Counted from the stretch's first letter, positions 38,701 through 44,435 are shown. The stretch: 64,000 bases of DNA from Hetaerina americana (GCA_022747635.1 JAKTNV010000003.1:29802551-29866550); one strand, 5' to 3'. Program-made: numbers and translations. Notes: generated from the letters alone by a model not told the origin.

Positions 38701-41700
38701 GACGGTAGTAATTACTATTCCCGAGGGTTAAGGGGTAAAAAAATATTTTAAAAGCATCAGAATTTTGAATAAATTTCAGAAGAGTTTGTGATATCAAAGC
38801 CATAGATCCCAATTTTCACTAATCCAAATTTTATTGACACAAAACTTTAAAATTTATGATTCCTTTGATCTTAGCAGAGTCATTCATTGAATTTTTCTCA
38901 TATAGGTATCTATCTTATCCTTTTCAAATTACCTGATTGAAGAATTCAGATGTTTGGATAATATTTCAGTTTTTCAATCTTTTTCATGATTGTCCTAGTT
39001 ATTTAATTTATATTCTTTGATTCTTTCTCTTTTAATCTTCACTATTATGTAATAGACACAGTCCTATTGTGTATCGAGATTTAAGAGAAGAAAGTCTTGC
39101 TATAATAACTTCTATAGCAAGTCTCTGACTTTAATTTGTTTAGAAATTTTCTGCATTAGTTGAACAACTATATAAGAGCACATAATTAGTGTTTTTGACC
39201 AATGCCCATGGCTATGCTCGTTTTACAATTTTCACTACTAGTAATATAAACAGAACTTACATAGAAATTACAGAAAATGCTATCTTTTGATTAGCTGTTC
39301 AATTAACCTAATATAATCCATGTACAATTGTTATGCAAGTTAAATGCTCATACCATTGGATGAAGCTTCTGAAACTAGAACTCACACAAAAAGTCTGAAA
39401 AAGTAAATATTTATTCATTATTAGCACTTTACGTATTTACCATAGTTCATTATTGAAAAATATTTATGAGTACCTGCAAAGTATGTGCAGATGTATGTAT
39501 GAACATTCTGTTGAGACAATTACAAATTGTTAGTATCCATTTAATTTATGTATTTGTTCTGTGGGATGTTTGAGCAATGGCTATTTTTCTCTCATCCTAA
39601 ACAATTTTATAGCATGGAATAGAATCATTGACTGCACTGGGTATGTGTCTTTAATGTTCAGTTTGTCTTGTGCTTCACACCTTTCCAGTACTTATTCTGT
39701 AAATTTGTAAATTGAAAGCATCAACTAACCCTAAAACCCCATAATCAATTATCATTAATATAATGCAAGAGCAATAATTAATGGGAGTGCTACGGTCTGA
39801 ATAGAGAAATAAATGGTTCTTCAAAGGCCATAACAATTTCACCAACAAACAATGAACAAAAGCACTCTTAATGTTTGAAGTTTTTGTGGCCTTTGGAGTC
39901 ACATTTATTTTACTCCAAATGCATAATCATCTTTCTAACTCCATCAAAAATCATCTTATGCACTGGGCAATGAAATAAGGATGCAGTGATTGCTGGACAA
40001 ATTTAGTGTTTCAAATAAAAAAATGAGAAATCGCCATGATGAATAACTTCCACAATATAAAGCCTGAAACAATTTCCTTTAATCTTATTTTTCATTTACT
40101 CAAGAAAGCACTCTTCATGTACTAATATATATCTGTGCATGTGTTATATTATTAGCAAATGGGGGAATTCCAGTGAAATATTTTTTGTTGTTATCTTGCT
40201 ATCCACAGTGATGATACTGAAGCAAAAATCCCTCTCCTTTGGTCGCACTCTTTAATACTGGGTCATAAAGTGATGGAAATTAACCCAAAGGAAAATTCTG
40301 CAAGCTTAGAAGACCTCTCAGTATTAGCAGCTTCACTTTTGGTTTTGGGAGATGGGAAGGAGGGAATGGTCAGCAGTCTACTTGGGGCCGTAGGACTGAA
40401 GAGGAGGCCCTCATCCTCAAAAAGGTCTGGCTGAACCCTATTTAAAGCAATTATTCTTGCTTGCATTATTTGGTTGTTTTCTCTATTCCTGTGTTTGTCT
40501 TTTCAGGTTTAGGGTCCTTTGTCTTGCATTTTCTACATTTTTGTTTGCCTGTCTTAACAAGGAAGGAGTCCATGAATTACAGTGAGTCAATCATTTTATT
40601 ATTAATATCCTATATTATTCTGGTAATTGAGTGAACAATTTTAAATATGAATATTTATAAGCATGATGTGTTTTATGTCATATTCATATAATTTATGTAT
40701 TTCAGTAAGTGATCAGCTTGATTGTATTTAGATTATTTAATCCAATATTAGGTAGTTTTTACTTCAGGCTGCCCACTAGTATGAGGAGCTAAGAATAGGG
40801 AGAAAAATGAATTTTTGGTTTTAAAAGTAAGCAGAAAATGAAGCTTGAAAATAATAGTGGCTAAAAAATTTACCATTTACAAGAAAAGAATTTAATATTT
40901 TCTAATATTGATTTTAATAATTGTTGGGGTATTAGGTAATTATAGAGCAGAGAATTGATTGGAATAATACTGATCATTAGGCACTGTCGATAGTCCATGT
41001 CTGTTTCTCAGTGAAGGTATCTGACCTCTGGTGATCTGACCCTTTGATCTTATATTGAAAAATCTCTTTCTATATAATATTGAAAAATCCATGTTTTAGT
41101 GTTGCTCTTGGTTTAAATTACAAAGGTAATTACCAAATAAGTTAATATCAATAAATCAGCAATCACATTGGCTTTGATGGTTACCTACGGTAATTGCCCC
41201 CATGATATCACTATAAACACGTAACCTTTTTTTCATTTTCAACAAGATATTTTTTCCCTGTCTTCTTGAATGCCTTTGCTAATGAATTAAAATATTTAAT
41301 GATTATAAAGAATGTTCAACAGATTTATTTGATTAATACAAGAAATAGATTGCCGCCACACAATGGTCTACCAAAGACATCACATATTGGAACACGCAAG
41401 TAGCTCATAAATTCTTCATTGCCTCATTTAATGTGGAAAAAAGGAGGATATCTATTTATAATAACATAGACATGAAAGGGTAATAATTAGTGTATCTCTG
41501 GATAGTCAACAAAGAATTTCAAAATAATTGATGAAGAGCTTTGGTAATTCATGATTATGTACCTACGAATAACTACCTAACAAATCGTGTGCAGGAACAC
41601 AATGTTTAACAAATTCATTATCACATATTTTAGTGGTTATTTGCATCCCACATACATAAGTATACCCTTCTGTGGATTTATTCTAAATATCAATGTTTTA

Positions 41701-44307
41701 TTTCAAGCATTACTTCTCCGATTTGGCTCAAACAATGAATGTGAATGAAAGTGAAGTATTTATGTATAATAGAAAATGAATGAGCTCAGTGCTGAAAATA
41801 ACTTAATATATTCTGCATATAACATAAGTATTGCTAAAGAAAATTAATAGTAGTATTGCATTGATAAAATAGAGAAGTTCAGCGTAATTCTTACGAGATA
41901 TTTTTTGATGAACCAATATTGCTAATTTTTCACTTTACCTGTTTTTATTTAACTGTTCTGGCTATTTCAATGCAAAGTAATAGTGATTAACTCACTCATA
42001 TCCTCAAATTTAATGACTTTAATATGCCAAGTAAAGATCACCTATGTAAAGAAACTGATGCCATATTGAAAATAAACCCAGGTGGAGTTTCAAAGGCCAG
42101 GTACTTGGCCGGGGTGTAACTCTGACCCATTAGCATGGTATCACTCCATCCAAAACTTGTTCATAATGGCTTTGAAAGGACAGACTCACTTCCGGCAGGG
42201 TAATACCAATGGGTGGAGTCACTCTGCCTTTTGTAATCACTCTGGGCAGTGGGACTCATTTCGAATGGTAGGTACCAGAGACAGGTGAACTCTGTGGTGC
42301 TGGTGGTATGCCGTCCGTAATAGCCCCCTTTGATTCATATAATTTCTTTCCAGTTTTAATTGTACTATAGGGAGAGATATCAAAGAAGTAGCCTATTTTA
42401 TTTAGCCAAAATTATATCTTTCAACATACTGGTGCATAAGCTGAGTCTAGGCTGCTGTATTTGAACTTTTCAACAAATTATGATGTAAATGAAATTGAAC
42501 CAGTTCATTAGTGGTTCTTTTATTTTACTCTGCATATTGTATGTTAATTGACTAATTGGTCTTAAGGATATGATTATTTATTAAACTCTCTGCTCAATAG
42601 GATACTTGGAAATGGGCCAAATGTCTTTTATCAATTATATAATCTCAAAATAAATGCAAATTTGTGGACTAGATGCTTCACAGTTGCCTTTTCTGTGCAA
42701 TTCATTTACATGTAATTTTTATGTTATTACTTTGTCTATTTTTCAGTAAAGAATTGCATAGATAATGTCATCACCTAAGAACTTTAATCAAATAATTAAA
42801 TTTAGATAAAATGTCGATATTTTTTTCTGAAAATATTTATTTGTTTGAGACGTTCCATTGGTGACCATTTTTACCAGACATGCTTTGTTTCACCTCACTA
42901 TTGCTCAAATAATATGTCTCTTTTGGTTTTGAAATGGCTGTGATGTAATCTACGATTGATTAGTGCTTAATATCACATTAGCTAGCTAAACATATCTTAC
43001 AGCTTGCATTGCAAACCTCAGCCAATCCAGTCTATAGCATGGGCATTGAAAGCAAGAAATAGAATGCATAAGGGATCTGAGGTCACAGAAATTACCCTCA
43101 TCCCAGGCTACGGTTTCTATTATGTTGAGTTCTGTACCAAGTTTGTGATGAAATTCATCATTGACTGGAAAAACCTTGGAGTTGAAAAAAAGTGAAAAAA
43201 TGTATTTTTACAAATAAAGCCTAGCATGAACCCCAATGAATGGCACTGTTTTATACCTCTTTTACTAATGACAAAAATATGAAATCCTCAACTGGATATA
43301 TACTGATGACTTATGGTGGGCCAATCTATTATGAAAATTAAAATATTGCTGTGTCATCAAATGAGGCAGAATATATTCCTGTATATTCTGTGGACTAATG
43401 GGTAATTTAATAAAGGGTTTCATGTCTGAGTTATGTGGTCAAAAGGAATTATGGCAAAGAGTGCATTAAAACTTGAATATGTCAATCTTCTTCTCGGTAA
43501 TTTTTTATTACTTAGCATCTGAAGCCATGGTTTCAAATATCCTTGAAAAGGCTCTTGGTAGTATGCTTCATAGCATATGTAACATATTTGCCTATGGATG
43601 TCAAAATGTTAGTTTGATTAAGATTGCATGTTGTAATAAATTGTTCATGCTTGCTGTAATCTGCAAATAATTTGCTCATGTAGAATCCACACCTCTTCTG
43701 CTTTTTATTGCTAAAAAGTGTGGGTTTCACTGTCACATTTTTGAGTTCTATGTGAAACTCTTCACATTTGGCAGCGAGTATGGAGGCATTGAATGGAAAA
43801 TTGAATATTTCATTCCTCAGCGAATTTCCCCCCACTGAAGAATTTCCCTCCTCAGAATTAAATTTTTCTTCTTTTATTTATCAATATAAAATGTCTATTT
43901 TGGAATAACAAATTGAGAAGAGCGAGTTTTTTTAGGAAAAGTGATAGATTCAGAAAATAGGCAGTTACTTACATGATTGATACCTCTTTCATTTGATTTA
44001 AATGGCAAGTTTTTAAAGCAGAAATTAAAAGCTCAAGCATCAATAGCAACAATTGTTTATATTTTACCTTTATAAATAGAAATAGGAGAAAAATTAATAC
44101 TGTTATCATTTCAGACTCAAGGAAGCTTTGGCTGGATTGGATAATTTATGCTGTCGTTACAAGGAGTTCGGAGAAGTTTCAGTTATTACTTCTACTGTAA
44201 CAAATAACCTTGTGTGTTATTCTTTTCTGGATGGCAGTGAACTACTTGCCAAGCTTTTTTGTAGGCTTTATCCAGAAAAGCCTGGATATCTCCAGTGTAT
44301 GAAATAA
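580..44307 (+). CDS. FOCAD: Focadhesin-like large helical protein, C-terminal ~1,010 residues (16 exons; 5' part outside window)
   Basis: Sixteen + strand exons (580-722, 3295-3490, 10143-10340, 12793-12927, 14157-14426, 18799-18985, 20842-21063, 23048-23208, 23848-24021, 25708-25886, 32807-33006, 33978-34295, 37490-37658, 40209-40424, 40507-40581, 44115-44307) join with matching phases at every junction and no internal stop, giving 3,036 nt. The product is leucine-rich, helical and HEAT-like, with no signal peptide, membrane segment or catalytic motif that I can see. A segment with WLSLREMYSPWLLPYWEDE followed by HRNSLGLIWEMYCSAFARMG resembles my recollection of the conserved C-terminal half of focadhesins, which are about 1,800 residues in vertebrates. 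The length fits if ~800 residues lie upstream. Focadhesin is known as a focal-adhesion protein also linked to SKI mRNA-decay complex stability. The name is an inference; an unrelated HEAT-repeat protein is possible. Introns reach ~6.9 kb because of transposon insertions. Confidence 0.6.
978..2560 (-). mobile_element. Jockey/CR1-type non-LTR retrotransposon fragment, decayed
   Basis: On the minus strand, ~2560-2510 reads PIFKGGDRQHMNNYRPISIL, a typical early RT motif. Further on come the GSLVGPLLFLLYIN-like block and MHMYADD around 2030-2100. The open part at 1279-1758 (159 codons) holds the RT C-terminal region (SRLKYGIAVWGYSN, IFRLQKLAVRIL). Many stops lie between the blocks. The 3' end appears to be the ATT/TAATAA simple repeat near 978. 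It sits in an intron of the FOCAD-like gene. Confidence 0.75.
1279..1758 (-). pseudogene. Reverse transcriptase C-terminal fragment
   Basis: An open 159-codon stretch contains the thumb/connection signature of CR1/Jockey-type RTs (KYGIAVWG, LQKLAVRIL, FNIQTLPCLY). The upstream catalytic domain is interrupted by stops, so no working enzyme is encoded. Confidence 0.7.
3295..3490 (+). CDS. FOCAD: FOCAD-like exon
   Basis: The acceptor ttcctcttctctag is pyrimidine-rich and the donor cat/gtaagt is consensus. One base completes the preceding phase-2 codon and the exon ends in phase 0. The peptide is helical (QETALCALNHLLRVLSEEA), typical of HEAT-like repeats. Confidence 0.6.
5002..5633 (-). pseudogene. 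Mariner transposase remnant
   Basis: The first piece (140 codons) has the double helix-turn-helix region: TAKYWVAEFKCGRTSCQDEQ, GRPNEVTTPE, AGIVGISKSSAQCIL. A frameshift joins it to a second piece with the first catalytic Asp in MDETWVHSFAPEKK. The rest of the catalytic domain is decayed. Confidence 0.8.
5633..5720. repeat. TA microsatellite with duplicated 21-bp unit
   Basis: Two (TA)n tracts each precede a copy of aaaagtattgtatcacacaac (5647-5667 and 5715-5735). It looks like a slippage or duplication event within the old mariner. Confidence 0.85.
5955..6105 (-). mobile_element. Mariner terminal fragment
   Basis: The terminal-repeat-like gggtcattcaataagtcctt is followed, on the minus strand, by a C-terminal transposase-like coding trace (RLCCKL after a CREKCIEL-type stretch). 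Only one end is present. It is a different lineage from the neighbouring element. Confidence 0.5.
6640..7065 (-). mobile_element. RTE/R1-like non-LTR retrotransposon C-terminal fragment
   Basis: Minus-strand translation with frame breaks gives FYQKKSVLPDSKLSLKVRK, then IFIKT-IWSICYDTEAGN and MFTVKGILRITNKNV. This is the standard order of the C-terminal region of this RT type. Several stops are present. Confidence 0.55.
7470..8480 (-). mobile_element. Non-LTR retrotransposon RT fragment
   Basis: On the minus strand the order is FNMTSGVRQGDALSVTLFNL (motif B region), FAYAGNVALIA (decayed FADD/YADD box), GLKVSEEKTKYLGMSG, EFTYLGVRLNN, KLKIYKTLIRPVITYGAEIW and finally MEEARRRGRPRKR. It is split by a few frameshifts and stops, and the catalytic Asp pair is lost. 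It lies in a FOCAD-like intron. Confidence 0.8.
7748..8263 (-). pseudogene. Reverse transcriptase palm/thumb remnant
   Basis: Two open pieces (7964-8263 and 7748-7960) together cover the region after the catalytic box to the thumb (YGAEIWTLTSQNEVTLRKFE). They are separated by a stop at 7961-7963. Confidence 0.75.
8490..10142. other. Intron without recognised elements
   Basis: AT-rich intron of the FOCAD-like gene. I see no coding trace, terminal repeats or RNA gene here. Confidence 0.5.
10143..10340 (+). CDS. FOCAD: FOCAD-like exon
   Basis: The acceptor is cattcctag and the donor is aag/gtaatg; 66 codons, phase 0 to 0. A further small phase 0-0 exon in the preceding intron cannot be excluded (see rejected items for 3738-3804). 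Confidence 0.6.
10982..11734 (+). mobile_element. 753-bp internally deleted mariner, copy 1
   Basis: It has perfect 33-bp terminal inverted repeats (cgagggtcatccggaaagta...) and TA target duplications at 10980-10981 and 11735-11736. It retains the 5' half of the transposase and the last ~30 codons and lacks the whole catalytic region. Two almost identical copies lie at 37849-38601 and 61737-62489. It is inserted in a FOCAD-like intron. Confidence 0.95.
11143..11541 (+). CDS. Truncated mariner transposase (DNA-binding half only)
   Basis: It opens at ATG 11143 (MFKKIENAASCEVRAVIKFL). Two helix-turn-helix motifs follow: HRQLKEVYGDNVMDESSVRR and ITDQLVSSVDEFVRNDRRVT through DICEHFPNVSRTIVHEIVKH, with the linker ERPSV between them. 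The frame stops after CARWVPRVSQ, where the deletion joins out of frame to the transposase tail (NELAAKDYAAGIQKLVTRYD). None of the catalytic Asp residues is present, so it could bind ends but not cut. Whether it is expressed is unknown. Confidence 0.8.
   Translation: MFKKIENAASCEVRAVIKFLNARNVRPCDIHRQLKEVYGDNVMDESSVRRWCRNFNMGRGNTHDDERSERPSVITDQLVSSVDEFVRNDRRVTIDDICEHFPNVSRTIVHEIVKHHLHYAKICARWVPRVSQ
12165..12670 (+). mobile_element. Mariner fossil, N- and C-terminal pieces joined
   Basis: The trace MTVHTIITEN...MQKICTKLV (from the second helix-turn-helix) is followed within ~120 bp by SSNLPPADYFLFPKVKSSFK and TLSAVKEACMD, the third catalytic region and tail. The middle of the transposase is absent and stops are frequent. 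Confidence 0.6.
12793..12927 (+). CDS. FOCAD: FOCAD-like exon
   Basis: The acceptor is cccattttag and the donor ggg/gtgagt; 45 codons in phase 0. It is too short to stand out as an ORF, but the phases fit both neighbours. It begins FEVRNWLSQQ. Confidence 0.55.
13380..13690 (+). mobile_element. RTE-like RT C-terminal fragment
   Basis: The plus-strand trace RRVEAFKIWVWVYEGEMW followed by a KWAEW-like stretch and an NVEDCE-like end matches, in order, the better preserved fragment at 61255-61560. It is heavily decayed. Confidence 0.5.
14157..14426 (+). CDS. FOCAD: FOCAD-like exon
   Basis: The acceptor is tttccctcaaag and the donor aag/gtatgt; 90 codons in phase 0. It holds a leucine-rich helical stretch followed by a Ser/Thr-rich linker (NKSTTTSTSVQKSDGSPDE). 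Confidence 0.6.
15003..17740 (+). mobile_element. Penelope-like retroelement with head-to-head inverted partial copy
   Basis: A long + strand ORF encodes a Penelope-type reverse transcriptase. It runs into a truncated GIY-YIG domain at 17740. Upstream, on the minus strand, an inverted copy begins at 15690 at the same point (IGTNVTYANRN) and runs through the whole GIY-YIG nuclease to 15097, then non-coding sequence with a hammerhead-like motif near 15029-15074. The two inverted segments of ~130 bp (15562-15690 and 17612-17740) are nearly identical. Inverted partial copies at one end are known for Penelope elements. It lies in a FOCAD-like intron. Confidence 0.88.
15097..15690 (-). CDS. GIY-YIG endonuclease domain of Penelope element, inverted fragment
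   Basis: It reads IGTNVTYANRNTLLTCLGNP, then GIYKITCSHCQLSYIGQT (the GIY-YIG pair), KIRFKEHIGHFKNGR, AKHIFETEHSI and LNKNKLMNNEPGI, which holds the conserved Glu. A Pro/Ser/His-rich tail of ~60 residues follows. It is the C-terminal domain that the + strand copy lacks. It has no start codon of its own in the element context, as the ORF opens in the junction. Confidence 0.85.
   Translation of the reverse strand: MGTNVTYANRNTLLTCLGNPKDITPQLDKSGIYKITCSHCQLSYIGQTKRNPKIRFKEHIGHFKNGRFDRSAVAKHIFETEHSITPNDLTLLKPIQHYKLDACESLHIHLNKNKLMNNEPGIINSSLFNFVSHFRNRQPPPNSHHSSPTPSHVTSTNSPPPTDHHLTPPPLPLQVYIPHPDLNTHLTLDGACAHSSS
15674..17884 (+). CDS. Penelope-like reverse transcriptase, nuclease domain truncated
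   Basis: The frame is open for 736 codons, with the first ATG at 15776. RT motifs in order are KADKGNTTVILDKADY, LYTLPKIHKAGKKMRPIIS, motif A LVSFDVEQLFPSIPI, motif B QGTAMGNPLSCFVANIF, motif C WLRYVDDIFAIF (catalytic YVDD) and SLPFLDILV. The GIY-YIG domain starts at LDKSGIYEITCSHC but ends before its YIG half, at 17740. The last ~48 codons read antisense-free but out of frame through a mariner remnant and are not native. Penelope RTs are related to telomerase and lack LTR or APE-type partners. The polymerase domain looks intact and the insertion relatively young. Confidence 0.9.
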   Translation: MTLVPITLRFKSHTTTADIHFLKRCKKHNVFPKFMKITAPRNNLNASKAILLAKKHWLNTEIKQKYAKLAHTETQTYNLHLKITKHLNFIQLQTFNERLLNMDTVNQHRLHKKLKTLDRKFQAIHKNIPFPESKPNPVRNFILNLSSKHFTDEENNILNKGLKHCLPYKYPPTEDLVVDIESHIKHLKESEKQFVRHACQLQLERNSTKLNTRPHSDPLKRALINKLRNKDCYYIKADKGNTTVILDKADYIERTENTIAEGPYIKIHKNPLNKMITDTKTALNHCTTIIDKKLRFTLKTENPMVPKLYTLPKIHKAGKKMRPIISALNSPTYKLAKWLTKQYKQLGSEETFGVKNSKNFIDTIKHLRIQPHEILVSFDVEQLFPSIPIDIALENIADWLHTKDITPIEIKEYVTLTKTCMDITYFQFNQKFYKQTQGTAMGNPLSCFVANIFLHYFEKDCKHTFDYFPNTWLRYVDDIFAIFDTSKCDINDFLDRLNKKHNSIKFTFEVEQHNSLPFLDILVIKNHEGLEFDIFRKQTHTDNYIKADSHHPFQQKMAAFNFLIHRLLTTPLNKQRYFKELENIKQIAINNGYTPQIIDKLVRNKKRKLANKHTTLLPQRKDNNNKFIALPFFPTLTRGLDNVFKQIGTNVTYANRNTLLTCLGNPKDITPQLDKSGIYEITCSHCQLSLFQSIELWSPSPLTVPTWLHISFFFSLTEERAERKALGDSGKHLKAC
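17741..18030 (+). mobile_element. Mariner transposase tail fossil adjoining the Penelope element
   Basis: In frame 3 it reads LGSIFLSFFP-LKRELKGKLW, then IQIEEFQGTFQV and HRCIDAGGECLEEF, the usual mariner C terminus. The junction with the Penelope nuclease is abrupt at 17740, so the Penelope insertion probably landed in, or recombined with, this older element. Confidence 0.6.
18070..18310 (+). mobile_element. Mariner N-terminal fossil
   Basis: The trace ELGSGCPV, IVDKIHV, then VQCFQF-MANLRMTKISARCMLRLL corresponds to the second helix-turn-helix and following linker of mariner transposases, with stops. Its order relative to the preceding tail shows either two elements or a rearrangement. Confidence 0.5.
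18799..18985 (+). CDS. FOCAD: FOCAD-like exon
   Basis: The acceptor is ttttaaaag and the donor gcct/gtgagt; it ends in phase 1. It encodes VKEVVMLFATFFRRERLQFG onward, one of the better-conserved-looking parts of the protein. Confidence 0.65.
20029..20345 (+). repeat. tRNA-derived SINE, copy 1 (fullest)
   Basis: A tRNA-like head has an A-box-like region (tgatgtggtggctagcat) and a B-box (gggttcaaatcc). A body containing aagagtaggctaatactgatgc follows, then a tail atgaccttagctgacggtag. Two further copies share the body and tail at 28784-29006 and 52950-53150. Confidence 0.8.
20842..21063 (+). CDS. FOCAD: FOCAD-like exon
   Basis: The acceptor is catgggacag and the donor ccag/gtacat. Two bases complete the phase-1 codon of the exon before. 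The sequence is tryptophan- and proline-rich (SPWLLPYWEDE, IGHPPLTPWIIPDS). Confidence 0.65.
22142..22407. repeat. Foldback tRNA-like repeat, copy 1
   Basis: Two arms of ~115-130 bp are inverted. Each runs from aattccaagaaactgc through attgttccattg to a tRNA T-arm-like end (ggttcgaatcccggtcaagg), joined by a ~30-bp centre. Related copies are at 27221-27436 and 34657-34899. Confidence 0.85.
23048..23208 (+). CDS. FOCAD: FOCAD-like exon
   Basis: The acceptor is tgtaactgcag and the donor gaa/gtatgc; phase 1 to 0. It encodes LGLIWEMYCSAFARMGVGSH and then a Trp-rich stretch ending in DMVE. Confidence 0.65.
23848..24021 (+). CDS. FOCAD: FOCAD-like exon
   Basis: The acceptor is acctttgtag and the donor gag/gtgaga; 58 codons in phase 0, beginning VAESSSPECRCFLRAILSKV. 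Confidence 0.6.
24022..25707. other. Intron without recognised elements
   Basis: FOCAD-like intron; AT-rich, no coding trace or repeat family that I can identify. Confidence 0.5.
25708..25886 (+). CDS. FOCAD: FOCAD-like exon
   Basis: The acceptor is ttcttacag and the donor caa/gtaagt; phase 0 to 2. It encodes VSDTSLLPTLLAAQAISWQN onward. Confidence 0.6.
27221..27436. repeat. Foldback tRNA-like repeat, copy 2
   Basis: It has the same arm sequences as the 22142 copy (gtcatctgctaaatatg, ctgaaattgttgcattg, cttgaccaggatttaaagcc), with a shortened right arm. It abuts the retrotransposon fragment starting at ~27430. Confidence 0.75.
28391..28750 (+). pseudogene. Mariner transposase catalytic-domain remnant
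   Basis: An open 119-codon stretch of the catalytic core contains LHLKKKKVLFHQNNASAHTS and HELHFELVDHFPYSSDLGLF. The second Asp is Asn and the last catalytic block is corrupted (CGERHQLLFGRVKK), so it is inactive. Confidence 0.8.
28784..29006 (+). repeat. tRNA-derived SINE, copy 2, with 9-bp target duplication
   Basis: It is 5'-truncated (starts in the body at tggtttcccaatcc) and ends with ggtcgcctcccctaaaactg. It is flanked by direct repeats aaaaggaga at 28775-28783 and 29007-29015, inside the mariner coding sequence. Confidence 0.88.
29660..29715. repeat. Near-perfect hairpin
   Basis: Arms of 25 bp (ttgaatagacaatagtttta... and its complement) with one mismatch flank a 6-bp loop. There is no coding or element context. 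Confidence 0.85.
30690..32340 (+). mobile_element. piggyBac transposase fossil
   Basis: Broken translation follows a piggyBac DDE order: EYNATHPDAQQCGNPVTIQE, FIGILVCPDVNN, NEFQSIIHFIRYDNA, LRSIYHPNQPN, KFGGFSMQKMYNLF, the VEVAEIYAWI block, YVPKKNKAVIL-STV, DYKNYVPDDHQVHG and a Cys-rich end CVICADQTIRKMGKSCC. There are numerous stops and a ~139-bp foldback insertion at 31210. It lies in a FOCAD-like intron. Confidence 0.72.
31210..31348. repeat. Foldback insertion (~139 bp) inside the piggyBac fossil
   Basis: The outer arms agattt-ttgta-ggcc and the inner arms attacatcatc...taaaatgaagtca are inverted with a few mismatches around a ~15-bp centre (agtgccatctatcgt). Confidence 0.75.
32807..33006 (+). 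CDS. FOCAD: FOCAD-like exon
   Basis: The acceptor is ctgattacag and the donor acag/gtaatg; phase 2 to 1. The preceding 6.9-kb intron is the longest in the gene and is packed with mobile elements. Confidence 0.6.
33215..33680 (-). mobile_element. RTE-like RT C-terminal fragment
   Basis: On the minus strand it reads MARNLSKDVKKRLIKT, RSIVMYGRETWSMKQDDRSR, LEAFERWV-RRMVKVKWTER, KTNEEVLGRNPKEAGKM and DVEDCNRGEDIRQTRKG. It is homologous to the fragment at 61255-61560, in opposite orientation. Confidence 0.75.
33876..33960 (+). repeat. 26-bp direct duplication just upstream of a splice acceptor
   Basis: attgcttacagaaatatttt (and six more bases) occurs at 33876-33901 and 33935-33960. The real acceptor of the following exon is at 33976-33977. 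Confidence 0.9.
33978..34295 (+). CDS. FOCAD: FOCAD-like exon (longest)
   Basis: The acceptor is tttgtaag and the donor ggag/gtaatg; phase 1 to 1, 318 nt. The acceptor follows a duplicated 26-bp segment containing decoy cttacag sites. The exon encodes a helical, low-complexity-free segment (QVLSLAVASKSGSQKSSPPA and beyond). Confidence 0.6.
34657..34899. repeat. Foldback tRNA-like repeat, copy 3
   Basis: It shares the arms of the 22142 copy (ccaagaaactgcagaagatg, gagtcatctgctaaatg, ctgaaactgttgcattg). Its centre is longer and tRNA-like (cttgctagcttaactgtcta, gggtcaaatcctgatcaagg). Confidence 0.7.
35316..36204 (-). mobile_element. Mariner derivative with cagggtc ends
   Basis: The left end cagggtccgtatgata and the right end ttgtaccgaccctg are inverted matches, flanked by TA at 35314-35315 and 36205-36206. 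The minus-strand transposase N-terminal half is present and the catalytic part is lacking, so this 889-bp copy is internally deleted. It lies in a FOCAD-like intron. Confidence 0.8.
35453..35809 (-). pseudogene. Mariner transposase N-terminal remnant
   Basis: It contains KVKKVLDSYQRLIIALIVED, then SVGTVHTIVTENLAMMKVCT (the second helix-turn-helix) and KLVPEVLSEEQK. The rest of the frame diverges from the family and has no catalytic motif. Confidence 0.7.
36207..37489. other. Intron without recognised elements
   Basis: FOCAD-like intron between a mariner derivative and an exon. Short ORFs on both strands overlap each other and show no family signature. Confidence 0.45.
37490..37658 (+). CDS. 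FOCAD: FOCAD-like exon
   Basis: The acceptor is gcttttcag and the donor cac/gtaagt; phase 1 to 2. It encodes GENMTVFGTALSSAGYILTL onward. Confidence 0.6.
37849..38601 (-). mobile_element. 753-bp internally deleted mariner, copy 2
   Basis: It has the same length and perfect 33-bp ends as the copies at 10982 and 61737, in reverse orientation. TA duplications are at 37847-37848 and 38602-38603. It is inserted in a FOCAD-like intron 190 bp after an exon. Confidence 0.95.
38042..38440 (-). CDS. Truncated mariner transposase (DNA-binding half), copy 2
   Basis: It starts at ATG 38438-38440. It differs from the other copies by at least one residue (SGRPSV rather than SERPSV, the more usual mariner linker). 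The frame ends at the same deletion junction. Confidence 0.8.
   Translation of the reverse strand: MFKKIENAASCEVRAVIKFLNARNVRPCDIHRQLKEVYGDNVMDESSVRRWCRNFNMGRGNTHDDERSGRPSVITDQLVSSVDEFVRNDRRVTIDDICEHFPNVSRTIVHEIVKHHLHYAKICARWVPRVSQ
38604..40208. other. Intron remainder without recognised elements
   Basis: AT-rich. It holds only a small stem (cttgctata...tatagcaag, ~39097-39122), with no coding trace. Confidence 0.45.
40209..40424 (+). CDS. FOCAD: FOCAD-like exon
   Basis: The acceptor is atccacag and the donor aaaag/gtctgg is weak but gives the right phase (2 to 2) into the next exon. It encodes DDTEAKIPLLWSHSLILGHK and a following helical stretch. Confidence 0.55.
40507..40581 (+). CDS. FOCAD: FOCAD-like exon (short)
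   Basis: The acceptor is gtcttttcag and the donor ca/gtgagt; 75 nt, phase 2 to 2. It encodes RFRVLCLAFSTFLFACLNKE and is separated by only 82 bp from the exon before. Confidence 0.55.
40582..44114. other. Last FOCAD-like intron
   Basis: 3.5 kb with no recognisable transposon coding trace. One stretch at ~42083-42310 is richer in GC than its surroundings and resembles a short repeat, but I cannot assign it. Confidence 0.45.
44115..44307 (+). CDS. FOCAD: FOCAD-like terminal exon
   Basis: The acceptor is tcatttcag. The reading frame ends at TAA 44305-44307 after GYLQCMK. An AATAAA signal follows at 44430. Confidence 0.6.
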
Positions 44308-44429
44308 GAATTTATTCTTGAAGATGTCACTTTACTTCGTGATTTAGTTGTGTAAATATTGCATACGATTGTTATAAGATATGTCTTTGTATAGCTATAT
44401 ATAGTAAAGTTTTAAATTTTGTTACTTTA

Positions 44430-44435
44430 AATAAA
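44430..44435 (+). terminator. Polyadenylation signal AATAAA of the FOCAD-like gene
   Basis: A canonical AATAAA hexamer lies 123 bp after the stop codon and is followed by an A-rich run and then T-rich sequence (gtcaagtttttcctctg). It is the first such hexamer after the stop codon. Confidence 0.6.

Noticed and set aside
39097..39122. Short hairpin cttgctata/tatagcaag as an RNA gene
   Set aside because: Arms of about 10 bp in AT-rich sequence are expected by chance.
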